From NCBI GenBank assembly GCA_016235545.1, contig JACRKB010000184.1, positions 1 to 40,238 on the forward strand: a stretch of DNA of 40,238 bases. The letters are read 5' to 3'. Shown one piece after another: positions 14,599 through 22,821 of this stretch; positions within the stretch are counted from its first letter, which is position 1, and every line of letters starts with the position of its first letter. Position numbers and translations under genes: made by a program. Below the pieces are notes generated by a model that searched no databases, had not been told where the DNA came from, and worked only from the letters and a program-made list of their open reading frames with translations. This DNA is from Verrucomicrobiota bacterium. GTDB taxonomy: Bacteria; Verrucomicrobiota; Verrucomicrobiia; Limisphaerales; SXTU01.

Positions 14599-15816
14599 TC
14601 AAATCTGATCCGACGCCACCTTGCGGGTGACTTCCTCCAGCGTGGTCTCGCCGGCGAGGGCGCGGGCGAGGCCGCTTTGCCAGAGGGTGCGCATCCCCTG
14701 CTGCACGGCGATTTCCTGGATGGCCCGCGTGGCCCGCTTCTCCATGACGGCGTCGCGGACGGGTTCGCCGACTTGCAGCAGCTCGGTGATCGAGAAGCGG
14801 CCGCTGTAGCCGGTTTCCTTGCACTCGGGGCAGCCGGTGCCCTGGCGGAAGGAGGCGTTTTCAATTTCCTCGGCCGTGAGTGAGCGCAGCAGCGCGGCTT
14901 CCGGCTCGTAGGGGACGGCGCAGAAGCAGCAGTTTTTCCGCACAAGGCGCACGCCCATCACGCCGAGGATGCTCGACGCGAGGAGGAACGGCTCGATGCC
15001 CATGTTGATGAGGCGCGCGAAGACGCCGGCGGTGGTGCCGCTGTGGACGGTGCTGATGACCAGATGGCCGGTGAGGCCGGCCTGGACGGCGATGCCGGCG
15101 GTCTCGGGATCGCGAATCTCGCCGACCATGATGATCTGCGGGTCCTGCCGCATGAGGGAACGCAGCGCGCTGGCGAAGGTGAATTCCATCGCGGGGTTCA
15201 GTTGCGCCTGGCTCACTGTGGGGATGGGCACCTCGACGGGGTCCTCGACGGACGCGATGCTGACGGCCGTGCCGTGCTTGGTGAGGAGGTAGTGCAGCGC
15301 GCAGTAGATGGCGGTGGTCTTGCCGGAGCCGGTGGGGCCAGTGAGCAGGATGAGGCCGTTGGGCTTGTTGACGAGGCTGATGAACTTCTCCTTGGTCTCG
15401 GAATCCAGGCCGAGCTTGTCGATGTCGAAGGACCGCGTGGTCGGGTCGAAGATGCGGCAGACGACCTTTTCGCCGAGCACGGTGGGAAAGATGGAGACGC
15501 GGAGCTGCACGTTGTTGAACTCGGGGCCCATGCTGACCTTGCCGTCCTGCGGCACGCCGCTGAGATGGGAGGCGAGGTTGGCCATGACCTTGAAGCGCCC
15601 GCCGACCTTGTCCTTCAACTCGCTGGGCAGGTGGACCATCTCGATGAGCTGGCCGGTGACGCGGAGGCGCACGGCCATGGATTCGGTCCACGGCTCGAAG
15701 TGGATGTCGCTCGCGCCGGCCTGCACTGCGTCGTGGACGATGTAGTTGACGAGCGTGCTGATGTCGGCATCGAGCAGGGTGGGGAGCGACTGGAGGTAGG
15801 TGTTGGTGTGGCTCAT
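14599..15816 (-). CDS. GspE/PilB/PilT family secretion or pilus ATPase
   Basis: A 405-residue cytoplasmic AAA-type ATPase of type II secretion/type IV pilus systems. It begins near the N2 domain (DAVQAGASDIHFEPW, VRLRVTGQL) and lacks the usual N1/GspE N-terminal domain, so it is shorter than PilB (about 560). Motifs: Walker A LLTGPTGSGKTTA (K166), Asp box ASVEDPVEVP, Walker B IIMVGEIRDPETA, His box LTGHLVISTVHSG. A four-Cys zinc module (CCFC and GCPEC) is present, as in GspE/PilB and not in PilT. It probably drives assembly of a type II secretion or pseudopilus machine. No other secretion genes are adjacent, although lone gspE copies are frequent in this phylum. Confidence 0.9.
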   Translation of the reverse strand: MSHTNTYLQSLPTLLDADISTLVNYIVHDAVQAGASDIHFEPWTESMAVRLRVTGQLIEMVHLPSELKDKVGGRFKVMANLASHLSGVPQDGKVSMGPEFNNVQLRVSIFPTVLGEKVVCRIFDPTTRSFDIDKLGLDSETKEKFISLVNKPNGLILLTGPTGSGKTTAIYCALHYLLTKHGTAVSIASVEDPVEVPIPTVSQAQLNPAMEFTFASALRSLMRQDPQIIMVGEIRDPETAGIAVQAGLTGHLVISTVHSGTTAGVFARLINMGIEPFLLASSILGVMGVRLVRKNCCFCAVPYEPEAALLRSLTAEEIENASFRQGTGCPECKETGYSGRFSITELLQVGEPVRDAVMEKRATRAIQEIAVQQGMRTLWQSGLARALAGETTLEEVTRKVASDQI

Positions 15817-16155
15817 GGCGGATGCGGTTGAGACGGCGGGATCCTCTGAAGAAACCGACCGCTTGGCGAGTGAGAAACGTGCGTTCTCCGCTGTTTTCGG
15901 TGGGAAAAAAAGTCAGCAGGTGAAGGCATTATTCCCGGAGGGATTCTGGAATTTGGCCGGAACCCTGCGGAAGAAATCTCACGCAATGGACGCGAAGGAG
16001 CCGGGTTTGCGCGCTTTCGCGGCGATTCCATTTCGTAGTTCGGGTTCAAAACCGCACCAGCTCGCCGCCTTCGGTCGTGAACAGCCCAATCCGACCGGCG
16101 GGACTCTCACTCGCGTGGCAACCCGCTTCACCGCCGCACGCATGGATTGCGAAGT
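15817..16155. other. Spacer upstream of the gspE-like gene
   Basis: 339 bases without a gene. It should carry the gspE promoter on the minus strand. At 15998-16046 it contains a third, single-ended copy of the AACCCGAAC-x-CGAAATGGA repeat on the minus strand, with CCGCGAAAGCGCGCAAA following as in the 14409 element. Nothing else is recognisable. Confidence 0.6.
15998..16046 (-). repeat. Solo end of the AACCCGAAC repeat family
   Basis: Read on the minus strand from 16046 it begins AACCCGAACTACGAAATGGA and continues with GCCGCGAAAGCGCGCAAA, matching the left 42 bases of the 14409 element with a few changes. The opposite terminus is not found nearby. Confidence 0.75.
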
Positions 16156-17835
16156 TCACTGCATCGGCAGTGTGAGCTTCACTTCGAGGCCGCGCGGCTC
16201 GCGGTTCTTCGCGGTGGCCGTGCCGCCGCAGGCTTCGATGCAGGTCTTCACGATGGCCAGGCCCAGGCCCGCGCCGCCGGTGTTGCGCGCGCGGTCCGGC
16301 TCGATGCGGTAGAAGGCGTCGAAGATGCGGTCAAGGTGCGCGGGCGGGACGCCGGGGCCGAGGTCGGTGATGGTGATGACGGCGGAGGAGCCTTCGCGGC
16401 GCGCGGTGATGGTGATGGGGCCGGCGTCGCCCGCGTAGCGCAGGGCGTTGCGGACGAGATTGGACAGGGCGCGCTGGAGCAGCTCCGGGCTGGCGAAGCA
16501 GAAGAGATCGGCGGGGACTTCGACGACGACCTCGTCCTTGTTGGCGGCCTCGCGTTTCGCGGCGGCGTCGGCGATGGCCTTCACTCCGACCTGCTGGCGC
16601 TTGATGTTGCCGGGCTTGAGGGAGGCCTTCGAGATGGTGAGCAGCTCGTTGACAAGGTCGCTCATGTGCTGGACCTCTTCCTGAACGTCTTCGATGCATT
16701 GCTTTTGTTGCTCGGAGGAATGTTGTTCCAGGATGCCGACGGATATCTGGAGGCGGGAGAGGGGCGAGCACAGCTCGTGGGCGATGTCTCCGAGAGAGCG
16801 TTTCTGGCCGGTGACGAAGCCTTCGAGGCGCGTGCTCATGCGGTTGATGGCGCCGCCGAGCTGGCCCAGCTCGTCGGTGCGCTTCTCATCCACGCGCACG
16901 TCGAACTGGCCGTCTGCAATCTGCCGCGTGGCGCGTGTGAGCTGCGCGATGCTGCGCGTGATGCCGCCGATGAACGGGAGCCAGAAGAGTCCGCACAGCA
17001 CCACGATGCCGACGATGCTGAGAATCCACGGGCGGTAGTCGAAGAAAAAGCCGCCCGCGCTGAAGGTGGTGGAGCGCGCGAGCAGAGTGCAGCGCATGTG
17101 GCCGCCGGGACCAGTGCCAGGGCGCAGGGCGCCCATCAATCCGACCCAATAGGCGCGTGGGTTTTCCGACTGCACGAGGAAGCGGCGGTGAATCGGGGCG
17201 GTGCCGGGAGGCTCCTGCTTCTCTTTTCCCGCCGGGCCGGTGTGGGCGGTGGAATCGGGTGCCGGGGCTTCCGTCCAGCCGCCTTCCACTGGCGGGCGCC
17301 GGCTGTCTTCGCTGGCCGGCTGATTGTCCAAGCCGCCTGGTGGTGGACGCTTTTTCCCGCCGGGACCCTTCCTGCCGGGAGGTGGAAAGCCGCGGCCTTC
17401 GCCACCGGGTTCGCCACGCGGGCCGAACTCATTGCCGCCGCCAGCCTCGCCGGTTGGAGGGCCGCGCCGGTTGGGCCCGAAGCCTTCCCCGCCGCGCGGC
17501 GGGCGCGGAAGCTGGGCGCGCAAGGTTTCCGGCAAGTCCACCTCCTCGCCGGCGAGGGTTTCCAGCTCGGTGCCGAGCACCAGGAACTTCACGCCATGCA
17601 CCTGTCCGTAGCGCGCGAGGATGCCGTTCCATTCCGTGCGCGGGTTGGTCTCCAGCTCGCCCATGATGGCGCGCGCGGTGGATTCGACGCGCCCGCCGAC
17701 ATGGCCGGAGAGGAAGGAGTCGAAGCCGCTGCTCGTCGAGTAGCGCAGGCCGAGCCAAGCGATGAGCATGAGCAGCAGGAGGTTCAGCGAGAACCAGGTG
17801 AGTATCTTGGCGGTGAGCGGGAAACGCGGGTTCAT
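16156..17835 (-). CDS. Sensor histidine kinase, CpxA-like
   Basis: A 559-residue membrane sensor kinase. TM1 is at about residues 8-28 (ILTWFSLNLLLLMLIAWLGL). A large periplasmic part of over 200 residues follows, with an unusual Gly/Pro/Arg-rich stretch (about 120-215). TM2 (WILSIVGIVVLCGLFWLPF) leads into a HAMP domain. The HisKA phospho-acceptor is H353 in DIAHELCSPLSRLQ. The ATPase domain has SNLVRNALRYAG, ITDLGPGVPPAHLDRIFDAFYR and GGAGLGLAIVKTC. The H-box wording and the HELCSPL motif resemble CpxA-type envelope-stress kinases. It overlaps the response regulator stop by 4 bases (ATGA), so the pair is co-translated. The Gly/Pro-rich sensor insertion resembles the Gly-rich linkers of the divergent YHYH protein. 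Confidence 0.92.
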   Translation of the reverse strand: MNPRFPLTAKILTWFSLNLLLLMLIAWLGLRYSTSSGFDSFLSGHVGGRVESTARAIMGELETNPRTEWNGILARYGQVHGVKFLVLGTELETLAGEEVDLPETLRAQLPRPPRGGEGFGPNRRGPPTGEAGGGNEFGPRGEPGGEGRGFPPPGRKGPGGKKRPPPGGLDNQPASEDSRRPPVEGGWTEAPAPDSTAHTGPAGKEKQEPPGTAPIHRRFLVQSENPRAYWVGLMGALRPGTGPGGHMRCTLLARSTTFSAGGFFFDYRPWILSIVGIVVLCGLFWLPFIGGITRSIAQLTRATRQIADGQFDVRVDEKRTDELGQLGGAINRMSTRLEGFVTGQKRSLGDIAHELCSPLSRLQISVGILEQHSSEQQKQCIEDVQEEVQHMSDLVNELLTISKASLKPGNIKRQQVGVKAIADAAAKREAANKDEVVVEVPADLFCFASPELLQRALSNLVRNALRYAGDAGPITITARREGSSAVITITDLGPGVPPAHLDRIFDAFYRIEPDRARNTGGAGLGLAIVKTCIEACGGTATAKNREPRGLEVKLTLPMQ

Positions 17836-18578
17836 GAAATTTCTGGGCGGATGAGCATGTAGCCCGCCGAGCGCACGGTGCGGATGAAGCGCGGCTCCTT
17901 CGGGTCGTCGCCGAGTTTCTTGCGGAGCGCGGAGATGTGCACGTCAATCGAGCGGTCGAAGACTTCGTAGTTGCGATTGCGGATTTCGTCGAGCAATTGC
18001 TCGCGGGATTTCACCCGGCCTTGCGCGCGGGCCAGCGAGAAGAGCAGGTCGAACTCGACCGGCGTGAGCGTCAGCGACTGCCTGCCGAGGGAGGCGGTGC
18101 GCGAGGCGTTGTTGATGCGCAGGTCGCCGGCCACGACCTCCTCGTCGGCATCGGCCTGTCCGCCGGCAGGTGTCTGCGTGCTTCGGCGGGTCACGGCGCG
18201 CAGGCGTGCCAGCAGCTCGCGGGTGGAAAAAGTTTTCGGCAGGTAATCGTCCGCGCCGAGTTCGAGGCCGATGATGCGGTCAGGCTCCTCGCCGCGCGCG
18301 GTGAGCATGAGCACCGGCACGGCGGAATGCGTGCGGATGCGCCGGAGCACCTCGAAGCCGTCGCAGCCCGGCAGCATGAGGTCCAGGATGACCGCGTGCC
18401 ACGACTCGGCCACGGCGCGCTCCGCGCCCTCCGGCCCTGTGTGCGCGGCATGGACGCTGTAGCCGAGCGGGTCGAGGTAGTCCTTGATGAGCCGGCAGAG
18501 CTTGCGGTCGTCGTCAATGAGCAGGATGCGCGTGTCCGTGGCGGATATGGGTGCGGCGGATTTCGGGGGAGCGGCCAT
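17832..18578 (-). CDS. OmpR/CpxR-family response regulator
   Basis: A 248-residue two-domain regulator. The receiver domain starts at RILLIDDDRKLCRLI; the phospho-acceptor is D66 in HAVILDLMLPGCDG, and LMLTARGEEPDRI and the K of YLPKTFSTRELLAR follow. The C-terminal winged helix ends in KSREQLLDEIRNRNYEVFDR, VDVHISALRKKLGDDP-type text and IRTVRSAGYMLI, typical of OmpR/PhoB members and close to CpxR. I choose the ATG at 18578; an upstream ATG at 18659 adds 27 residues without similarity. First gene of the regulator-kinase operon, divergent from the YHYH-domain gene, which is a natural target. Confidence 0.92.
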   Translation of the reverse strand: MAAPPKSAAPISATDTRILLIDDDRKLCRLIKDYLDPLGYSVHAAHTGPEGAERAVAESWHAVILDLMLPGCDGFEVLRRIRTHSAVPVLMLTARGEEPDRIIGLELGADDYLPKTFSTRELLARLRAVTRRSTQTPAGGQADADEEVVAGDLRINNASRTASLGRQSLTLTPVEFDLLFSLARAQGRVKSREQLLDEIRNRNYEVFDRSIDVHISALRKKLGDDPKEPRFIRTVRSAGYMLIRPEIS

Positions 18579-18715
18579 GAGCGTGTCGGGGACGAAAATA
18601 CCAGAGGCGGGCGAACTTGGAAACTCGCATGACACAGGCAAGGGCGGGTGGGTGGGCATGGCGTCGTCAGTCTTTGGCCCAAGCTCTCCCCCGCCGAACC
18701 CGAGGAGCGAGCATT

Positions 18716-18765
18716 TTTACACCGGCTTAACAAATACGTGTTTGTGACTCACAATCCCTTTACAC
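18716..18765. promoter_or_regulatory. Candidate operator between the regulator and the YHYH gene
   Basis: The divergent spacer holds a near-palindrome ACAAATACGTGTTTGT (about 18730-18745) flanked by two direct TTTACAC copies (18716-18722 and 18759-18765, 43 bases apart). OmpR-type regulators bind direct repeats, so either element could be the binding site. Functional assignment is inference. Confidence 0.35.
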
Positions 18766-18787
18766 ATGCGCGGCAGGCTGCGGCCAG

Positions 18788-19867
18788 ATGACAAACTCAC
18801 CAACGGTCAAGACTCACCCGCTCAACACAACCATGACGCCGCCCCGGATGTTGACCCACACTGCCAGCCATCCGCCGAGAATTTGGCCCGTCGCGCTCGT
18901 GGCTGTCCTCCTTGTGGTGGCCGTCCACGCGCAGAACCGTCCCCCCGAACCCAAAGGCCCCGGCGGGCGTGGCGGTGGCGGTGAGAAAGGCGGCAAGCAA
19001 TACGCGGCTCCGGCGGGCGACGGCCAGAGCCCGGGAAAGAGTCAGGTGAGCATCACGGTCGAAGGCGGCTTCCGCGTCATCCGCGCCAACGGACTGCCGG
19101 ACCATGCGCCGGGACAGTTTCCCAATCGCGGCAACCCGAATGTCGTCGCGGCGCAAAGCTACAACTACCGTGTGGCGCTGGCGCCGAAGGAGAACGCCAC
19201 GTTCACCAAGCTCGTCATGCACCCATTCGGCATCGCGCTCAATGGCGTCGTCTTCGACCCCGGCGCAGCGGAGTGGTGGCAGATGGACCCGCGCTCGGGC
19301 TGGACGCTGGACCCCATCAGCGGCTCGCAGAAGCTGGGCGTGGACCGGCACAACGCGCACGTCCAGCCCACCGGCGCGTATCACTATCACGGGATGCCCA
19401 CGGGCCTGGTGGAGAAACTCACCGGCGGCAAGGAGAAGGTCGTCCATGTCGGCTGGGCGGCGGATGGGTTTCCGATTTACGGGCCGTGGGACTACGCCGA
19501 CGCCAAGAGCACGAACAGCGCGGTGAGGCGGATGAAGTCGGGCTACAAGCTGCGCGAGGGCACGCGCGCGAGCGGGCCGGGCGGGAAGTTCGATGGCAGC
19601 TACGTGGAGGACTTCGAGTTCGTGAAGGGCGCGGGCGATTTGGACGAGGCGAACGGGCGTTTTGGCGTGACGCCGGAGTTCCCGCAGGGCACATATCACT
19701 ACGTGTTGACGGACGATTTCCCGTTCATCCCGCGCCAGTTCAAGGGCGCGCCGGACAGCAGCTTTTTCCGGCGCGGACCGGGGCCGGTGCGCTTCGGCGC
19801 GGGGGACGTGGGCTTCAAGGGCGGGCCCGGCGCAAAGGGGCCGCCGGGCAGGGGCAGGCCATTCTAA
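18788..19867 (+). CDS. YHYH-domain exported protein
   Basis: A 359-residue secreted protein. A signal peptide is visible as RIWPVALVAVLLVVAVHAQ; internal Met codons at 18833 and 18848 are better-placed starts than 18788. After a Gly-rich linker comes a domain with VDRHNAHVQPTGAYHYHGMP, VHVGWAADGFPIYGPW, the stretch KSGYKLREGTR, and FPQGTYHYVLTDDFPFIPRQFKG. The AYHYHG and TYHYVLT motifs define the YHYH family, whose function is unproven. The tail is Gly/Pro-rich. It is divergent from the CpxAR-like pair, suggesting envelope-stress or metal-related control, and is followed 14 bases later by the FHA gene. Confidence 0.85.
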   Translation: MTNSPTVKTHPLNTTMTPPRMLTHTASHPPRIWPVALVAVLLVVAVHAQNRPPEPKGPGGRGGGGEKGGKQYAAPAGDGQSPGKSQVSITVEGGFRVIRANGLPDHAPGQFPNRGNPNVVAAQSYNYRVALAPKENATFTKLVMHPFGIALNGVVFDPGAAEWWQMDPRSGWTLDPISGSQKLGVDRHNAHVQPTGAYHYHGMPTGLVEKLTGGKEKVVHVGWAADGFPIYGPWDYADAKSTNSAVRRMKSGYKLREGTRASGPGGKFDGSYVEDFEFVKGAGDLDEANGRFGVTPEFPQGTYHYVLTDDFPFIPRQFKGAPDSSFFRRGPGPVRFGAGDVGFKGGPGAKGPPGRGRPF

Positions 19868-19881
19868 CCCAACTTCTTCAA

Positions 19882-20253
19882 ATGGCTGAAACCGCCTCTC
19901 ACCGCCGCAGTGATTCGACTGTCCCGACGCTCATCGTCGCCACGCGACGCGAGCGGGACGTGCGCCCGCACCGGCTGCAGCAAATTGAAGGCACCGGCGC
20001 CCCGCGGCTCATCCCGCTGGACCGCGAAGAGTTCGTCATGGGCCGCGACGAGGCGGCGAACATCCGCATCAACTCACCGCGCGCGTCGCGCCGGCACGCG
20101 CTCATCCGCCAGCACGAGGAGGGTTTCGAGCTGCTGGACAACGAGAGCCGCAACGGAGTCCTGCTCAACGGGCTGAAGGTCCATTCGGCCGTGCTGCGAG
20201 ACGGCGACGTGGTGCAGGTGGCCGACGGGGTGTTCCTCTATCACGAGAGCTGA
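19882..20253 (+). CDS. FHA-domain protein
   Basis: A 123-residue protein consisting of one forkhead-associated domain after about 40 unstructured residues. The conserved residues are G-R in FVMGRDEAANIRI, S-x-x-S-R-x-H in SPRASRRHALI, and N-G in ESRNGVLLNG. FHA domains bind phosphothreonine peptides. With the Ser/Thr kinase two genes downstream, it is probably a reader or substrate in that kinase's circuit. The spacing is tight: 2 bases to the MBL gene. Confidence 0.9.
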   Translation: MAETASHRRSDSTVPTLIVATRRERDVRPHRLQQIEGTGAPRLIPLDREEFVMGRDEAANIRINSPRASRRHALIRQHEEGFELLDNESRNGVLLNGLKVHSAVLRDGDVVQVADGVFLYHES

Positions 20254-20255
20254 CC

Positions 20256-21140
20256 ATGCCGATGATTGTCAAATTCTGGGGCGTGCGCGGGTCCATCCCG
20301 ACCACCGCGCAGTGGGCGCGCGTGCATGGCGGCAACACGCCGTGCGTGGAGGTGCGGTGTGATGACGCGGTGTTCATCTGCGACGCGGGCACGGGCATCC
20401 GCGAGCTGGGCCGCGACTTGCGCCGGCGCTCGCCCGCGCCCAAGGCGGCGCACCTCTTCCTGAGCCACCTGCACCTCGACCATGTGCAGGGCCTGCCCTT
20501 CTTTCTCGCGGCGGTGCCCGACCTGCGCGTGCATGTCTATGGCGTGTCCGATGACGACACGAGCCGCAGACGGCTGCTCTCTGGTGAGCTTGGGGCGGAG
20601 TTCTTCCCGCAAAACTCATCCGAGCCGCGCGCGAGCCTGACCTTTGACCATCTCGAGGAGGACGCCCGGAACGTCAGCGGCGTGCGGGTGAGGAGCTTTC
20701 CGCTCCAGCATCCCGGCGGCTGCCACGGATTCTCATTCGAGTGCGACGGGCGGAAAGTAGTTTATGCCTCGGACGTGGACTTGGAAGCCGGCGCGGCCGG
20801 CGGGAAGGAGCGCACCGCCACCGGCGACGTGTTGACGCTGCGGTCCGTGCCTCGCGCGCTGCTGAACGCGGCGCGCGGCGCCGACCTGTTAATCGTGGAC
20901 GGCCAATTCAACGACGCGCAGTATCGTGCGCACATGGGCAGCGGACATTCGAGTTGCCTCACGGCCACGGACCTCGCCATCCAGGCGGACGTGAAGAACC
21001 TCGCGCTGTTCCATCACGACCCTGACGACCGCGACTCCGACGTGGATGCAAAGGTGAGGCTCTGCCTTGCGCGCGCCTCCAAGCTCGGGGCCGATCTGCC
21101 CATCTTCGCCGCGCGCGAGGGCGTGGCGCTGAAGTTCTGA
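20256..21140 (+). CDS. MBL-fold metallohydrolase
   Basis: A 294-residue metallo-beta-lactamase-fold enzyme. It opens with KFWGVRGSIPTT and GGNTPCVEVR, a start typical of the phosphodiesterase-like MBL group. The metal site is HLHLDH (H71, H73, D75, H76), followed by H in PLQHPGGC, D in YASDVDLE and H in LFHHDPDD. Likely hydrolysis of a phosphodiester or cyclic nucleotide, but the substrate is not shown. It starts 2 bases after the FHA stop and ends 4 bases before the kinase, so FHA-MBL-kinase reads as one operon. Confidence 0.88.
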   Translation: MPMIVKFWGVRGSIPTTAQWARVHGGNTPCVEVRCDDAVFICDAGTGIRELGRDLRRRSPAPKAAHLFLSHLHLDHVQGLPFFLAAVPDLRVHVYGVSDDDTSRRRLLSGELGAEFFPQNSSEPRASLTFDHLEEDARNVSGVRVRSFPLQHPGGCHGFSFECDGRKVVYASDVDLEAGAAGGKERTATGDVLTLRSVPRALLNAARGADLLIVDGQFNDAQYRAHMGSGHSSCLTATDLAIQADVKNLALFHHDPDDRDSDVDAKVRLCLARASKLGADLPIFAAREGVALKF

Positions 21141-21144
21141 CCGC

Positions 21145-22821
21145 ATGAACGAGACGATTTCTGATTCCGCGCCTGACCCGCGCCGCGCCGCGCCCAGCCC
21201 GCTGGACTCGAACGACGAGACGCTGGCCAGCGGACAAGTGCCGCGCGGGCCGGCGGCCCCTTCTGCGGGATCGGCGCTTGCATTCAGCAGCAAGGAACGC
21301 GACCTCTCCGGCGCGCAGCTCGGCGAATACCGGCTCGTGCGCAAGATCGCCGTGGGCGGCATGGGCGAGGTTTATGAGGGCGTGCAGCTCAAGCTCGACC
21401 GCCGCGTGGCGGTGAAGCTCCTCTCCGAGGAGCTTTCGCGGGAGAAGGAGTTCCTCGCCCGCTTCGAGCGCGAGGCCAAGTCCGCCGCCGCGCTCAATCA
21501 CCCGAACGTCGTCCAGGTCTATGACTACGGCTGTGCCGAGGGGCAGTATTACTTCGTGATGGAGCTTGTGGACGGCGTGGACTTGTCAATGCACGTCAAG
21601 GAGCACGGCAAGGTTCCCATCCCCGAGGCGCTGGGTTACTTCGAGCAGGCAGTCAACGCCCTCAAGTTCGCGGCGCGCCACGCCATCATCCACCGCGACG
21701 TCAAGCCGGCCAACCTGATGCTCACGCGGGACGGAACAGTGAAGGTCTCCGACCTTGGCCTCGCCAAAAAGCTCACCGACGACTCCGACGTGACGATGAC
21801 CGGTGTGGGCATGGGATCGCCGCACTTTCTCGCGCCGGAGCAGGCGGACGACGCCGCCCATGTGGACCACCGCGCGGACATTTATTCCCTTGGCGTCACG
21901 CTGCTGTTCCTGCTCACGGGCAGGCGGCCGTATGAAGGCGCTTCCAATTTCTCGGTCGTGCTCGCGCACGCGAACAAGCCGCTGCCCACGGGCTTCGACC
22001 TGGGCACGCCGCTGCCCGACGAGCTGGAGCGCTTCATCAAGCGCATGACTGCGAAGCACCCGGCGGCGCGGTATCAGGACTACGAGGAGCTGCTCGCGGA
22101 CTTGCAGCGCGTGAAGGCCGGCCACGGCCTGAGCCTGAACCTTGGCCTGATGGCGCGTGATCCGCGCAACCTCCAGCGTCTCGCCATCACGGCTGTGACC
22201 ATCCTCATCGCCGCGCTGGCTGTGCCGTTGCTGCTGCCGGGCAAAAAGCCCGCCTTGACTGCCCCGGCCAAATCCGGAGCCGCGCCGTCTGCCGATCCTC
22301 GGCCGAGCCAAGTCCCACCTGTTCCTGCGGATCGCGAGGAACGGCCTCGCTTCGGTGGAACTGCGGCCCCGGCCAGGAAATTGAAAGGGAGAGACACGGA
22401 GGGCCGCATCGAGCTTCCGTTCCCGCCGCCGCCGCAAAAAATCCACAACCCGCTCAAGGATGGCCCGATTCCCGAGATGATGGCCGAGGCGGACCGTTAT
22501 GCCGCGCAGAACAAGGACATGCTAACAGGCATCGTGGACCGCTACTGGCAGATCACCCGCAAGGCGGAGGGCACATCTTTGCAGGCCGAGGCCCAGCGCA
22601 AGACTGACAACGCGATGCTCACCCACGAACTCAAGAGCCACGAGCTCATCGAGAAGCTGCAGGCGCAGATGGAATCCCTCCTCCAGCAGGGCAAGGCGCA
22701 GGAGGCCTACAACGCCTGGCGCGCGTATCCCACCGACTGGCGCACCCGCGAAACTGACGAGGAAATCGTCCGCATTCTGAACCAGTTCATGCCGTCGCAA
22801 TTTGAACCGACGCAGAAATGA
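21145..22821 (+). CDS. Transmembrane Ser/Thr protein kinase (Hanks type)
   Basis: A 558-residue kinase. A kinase domain occupies about residues 55-325: Gly-loop KIAVGGMGEVYEG, catalytic lysine K91 (RVAVKLL), HRDVKPANLML (H183-R-D185), the metal motif as VSDLGLAK (DLG in place of DFG) and GSPHFLAPEQADD. A single membrane segment follows at about 346-366 (ITAVTILIAALAVPLLLPG). The C-terminal 190 residues are outside the membrane; they contain a Pro-rich linker and a coiled-coil-like helical tail, not PASTA repeats. Its stop overlaps the PQQ-propeller start (ATGA), and it is preceded by FHA and MBL genes. It probably senses an envelope signal through the non-PASTA tail. Confidence 0.92.
   Translation: MNETISDSAPDPRRAAPSPLDSNDETLASGQVPRGPAAPSAGSALAFSSKERDLSGAQLGEYRLVRKIAVGGMGEVYEGVQLKLDRRVAVKLLSEELSREKEFLARFEREAKSAAALNHPNVVQVYDYGCAEGQYYFVMELVDGVDLSMHVKEHGKVPIPEALGYFEQAVNALKFAARHAIIHRDVKPANLMLTRDGTVKVSDLGLAKKLTDDSDVTMTGVGMGSPHFLAPEQADDAAHVDHRADIYSLGVTLLFLLTGRRPYEGASNFSVVLAHANKPLPTGFDLGTPLPDELERFIKRMTAKHPAARYQDYEELLADLQRVKAGHGLSLNLGLMARDPRNLQRLAITAVTILIAALAVPLLLPGKKPALTAPAKSGAAPSADPRPSQVPPVPADREERPRFGGTAAPARKLKGRDTEGRIELPFPPPPQKIHNPLKDGPIPEMMAEADRYAAQNKDMLTGIVDRYWQITRKAEGTSLQAEAQRKTDNAMLTHELKSHELIEKLQAQMESLLQQGKAQEAYNAWRAYPTDWRTRETDEEIVRILNQFMPSQFEPTQK

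Noticed and set aside
16147-17862. Long plus-strand frame opposite the histidine kinase
   Set aside because: High GC leaves open frames on the opposite strand; the minus strand carries all kinase motifs.
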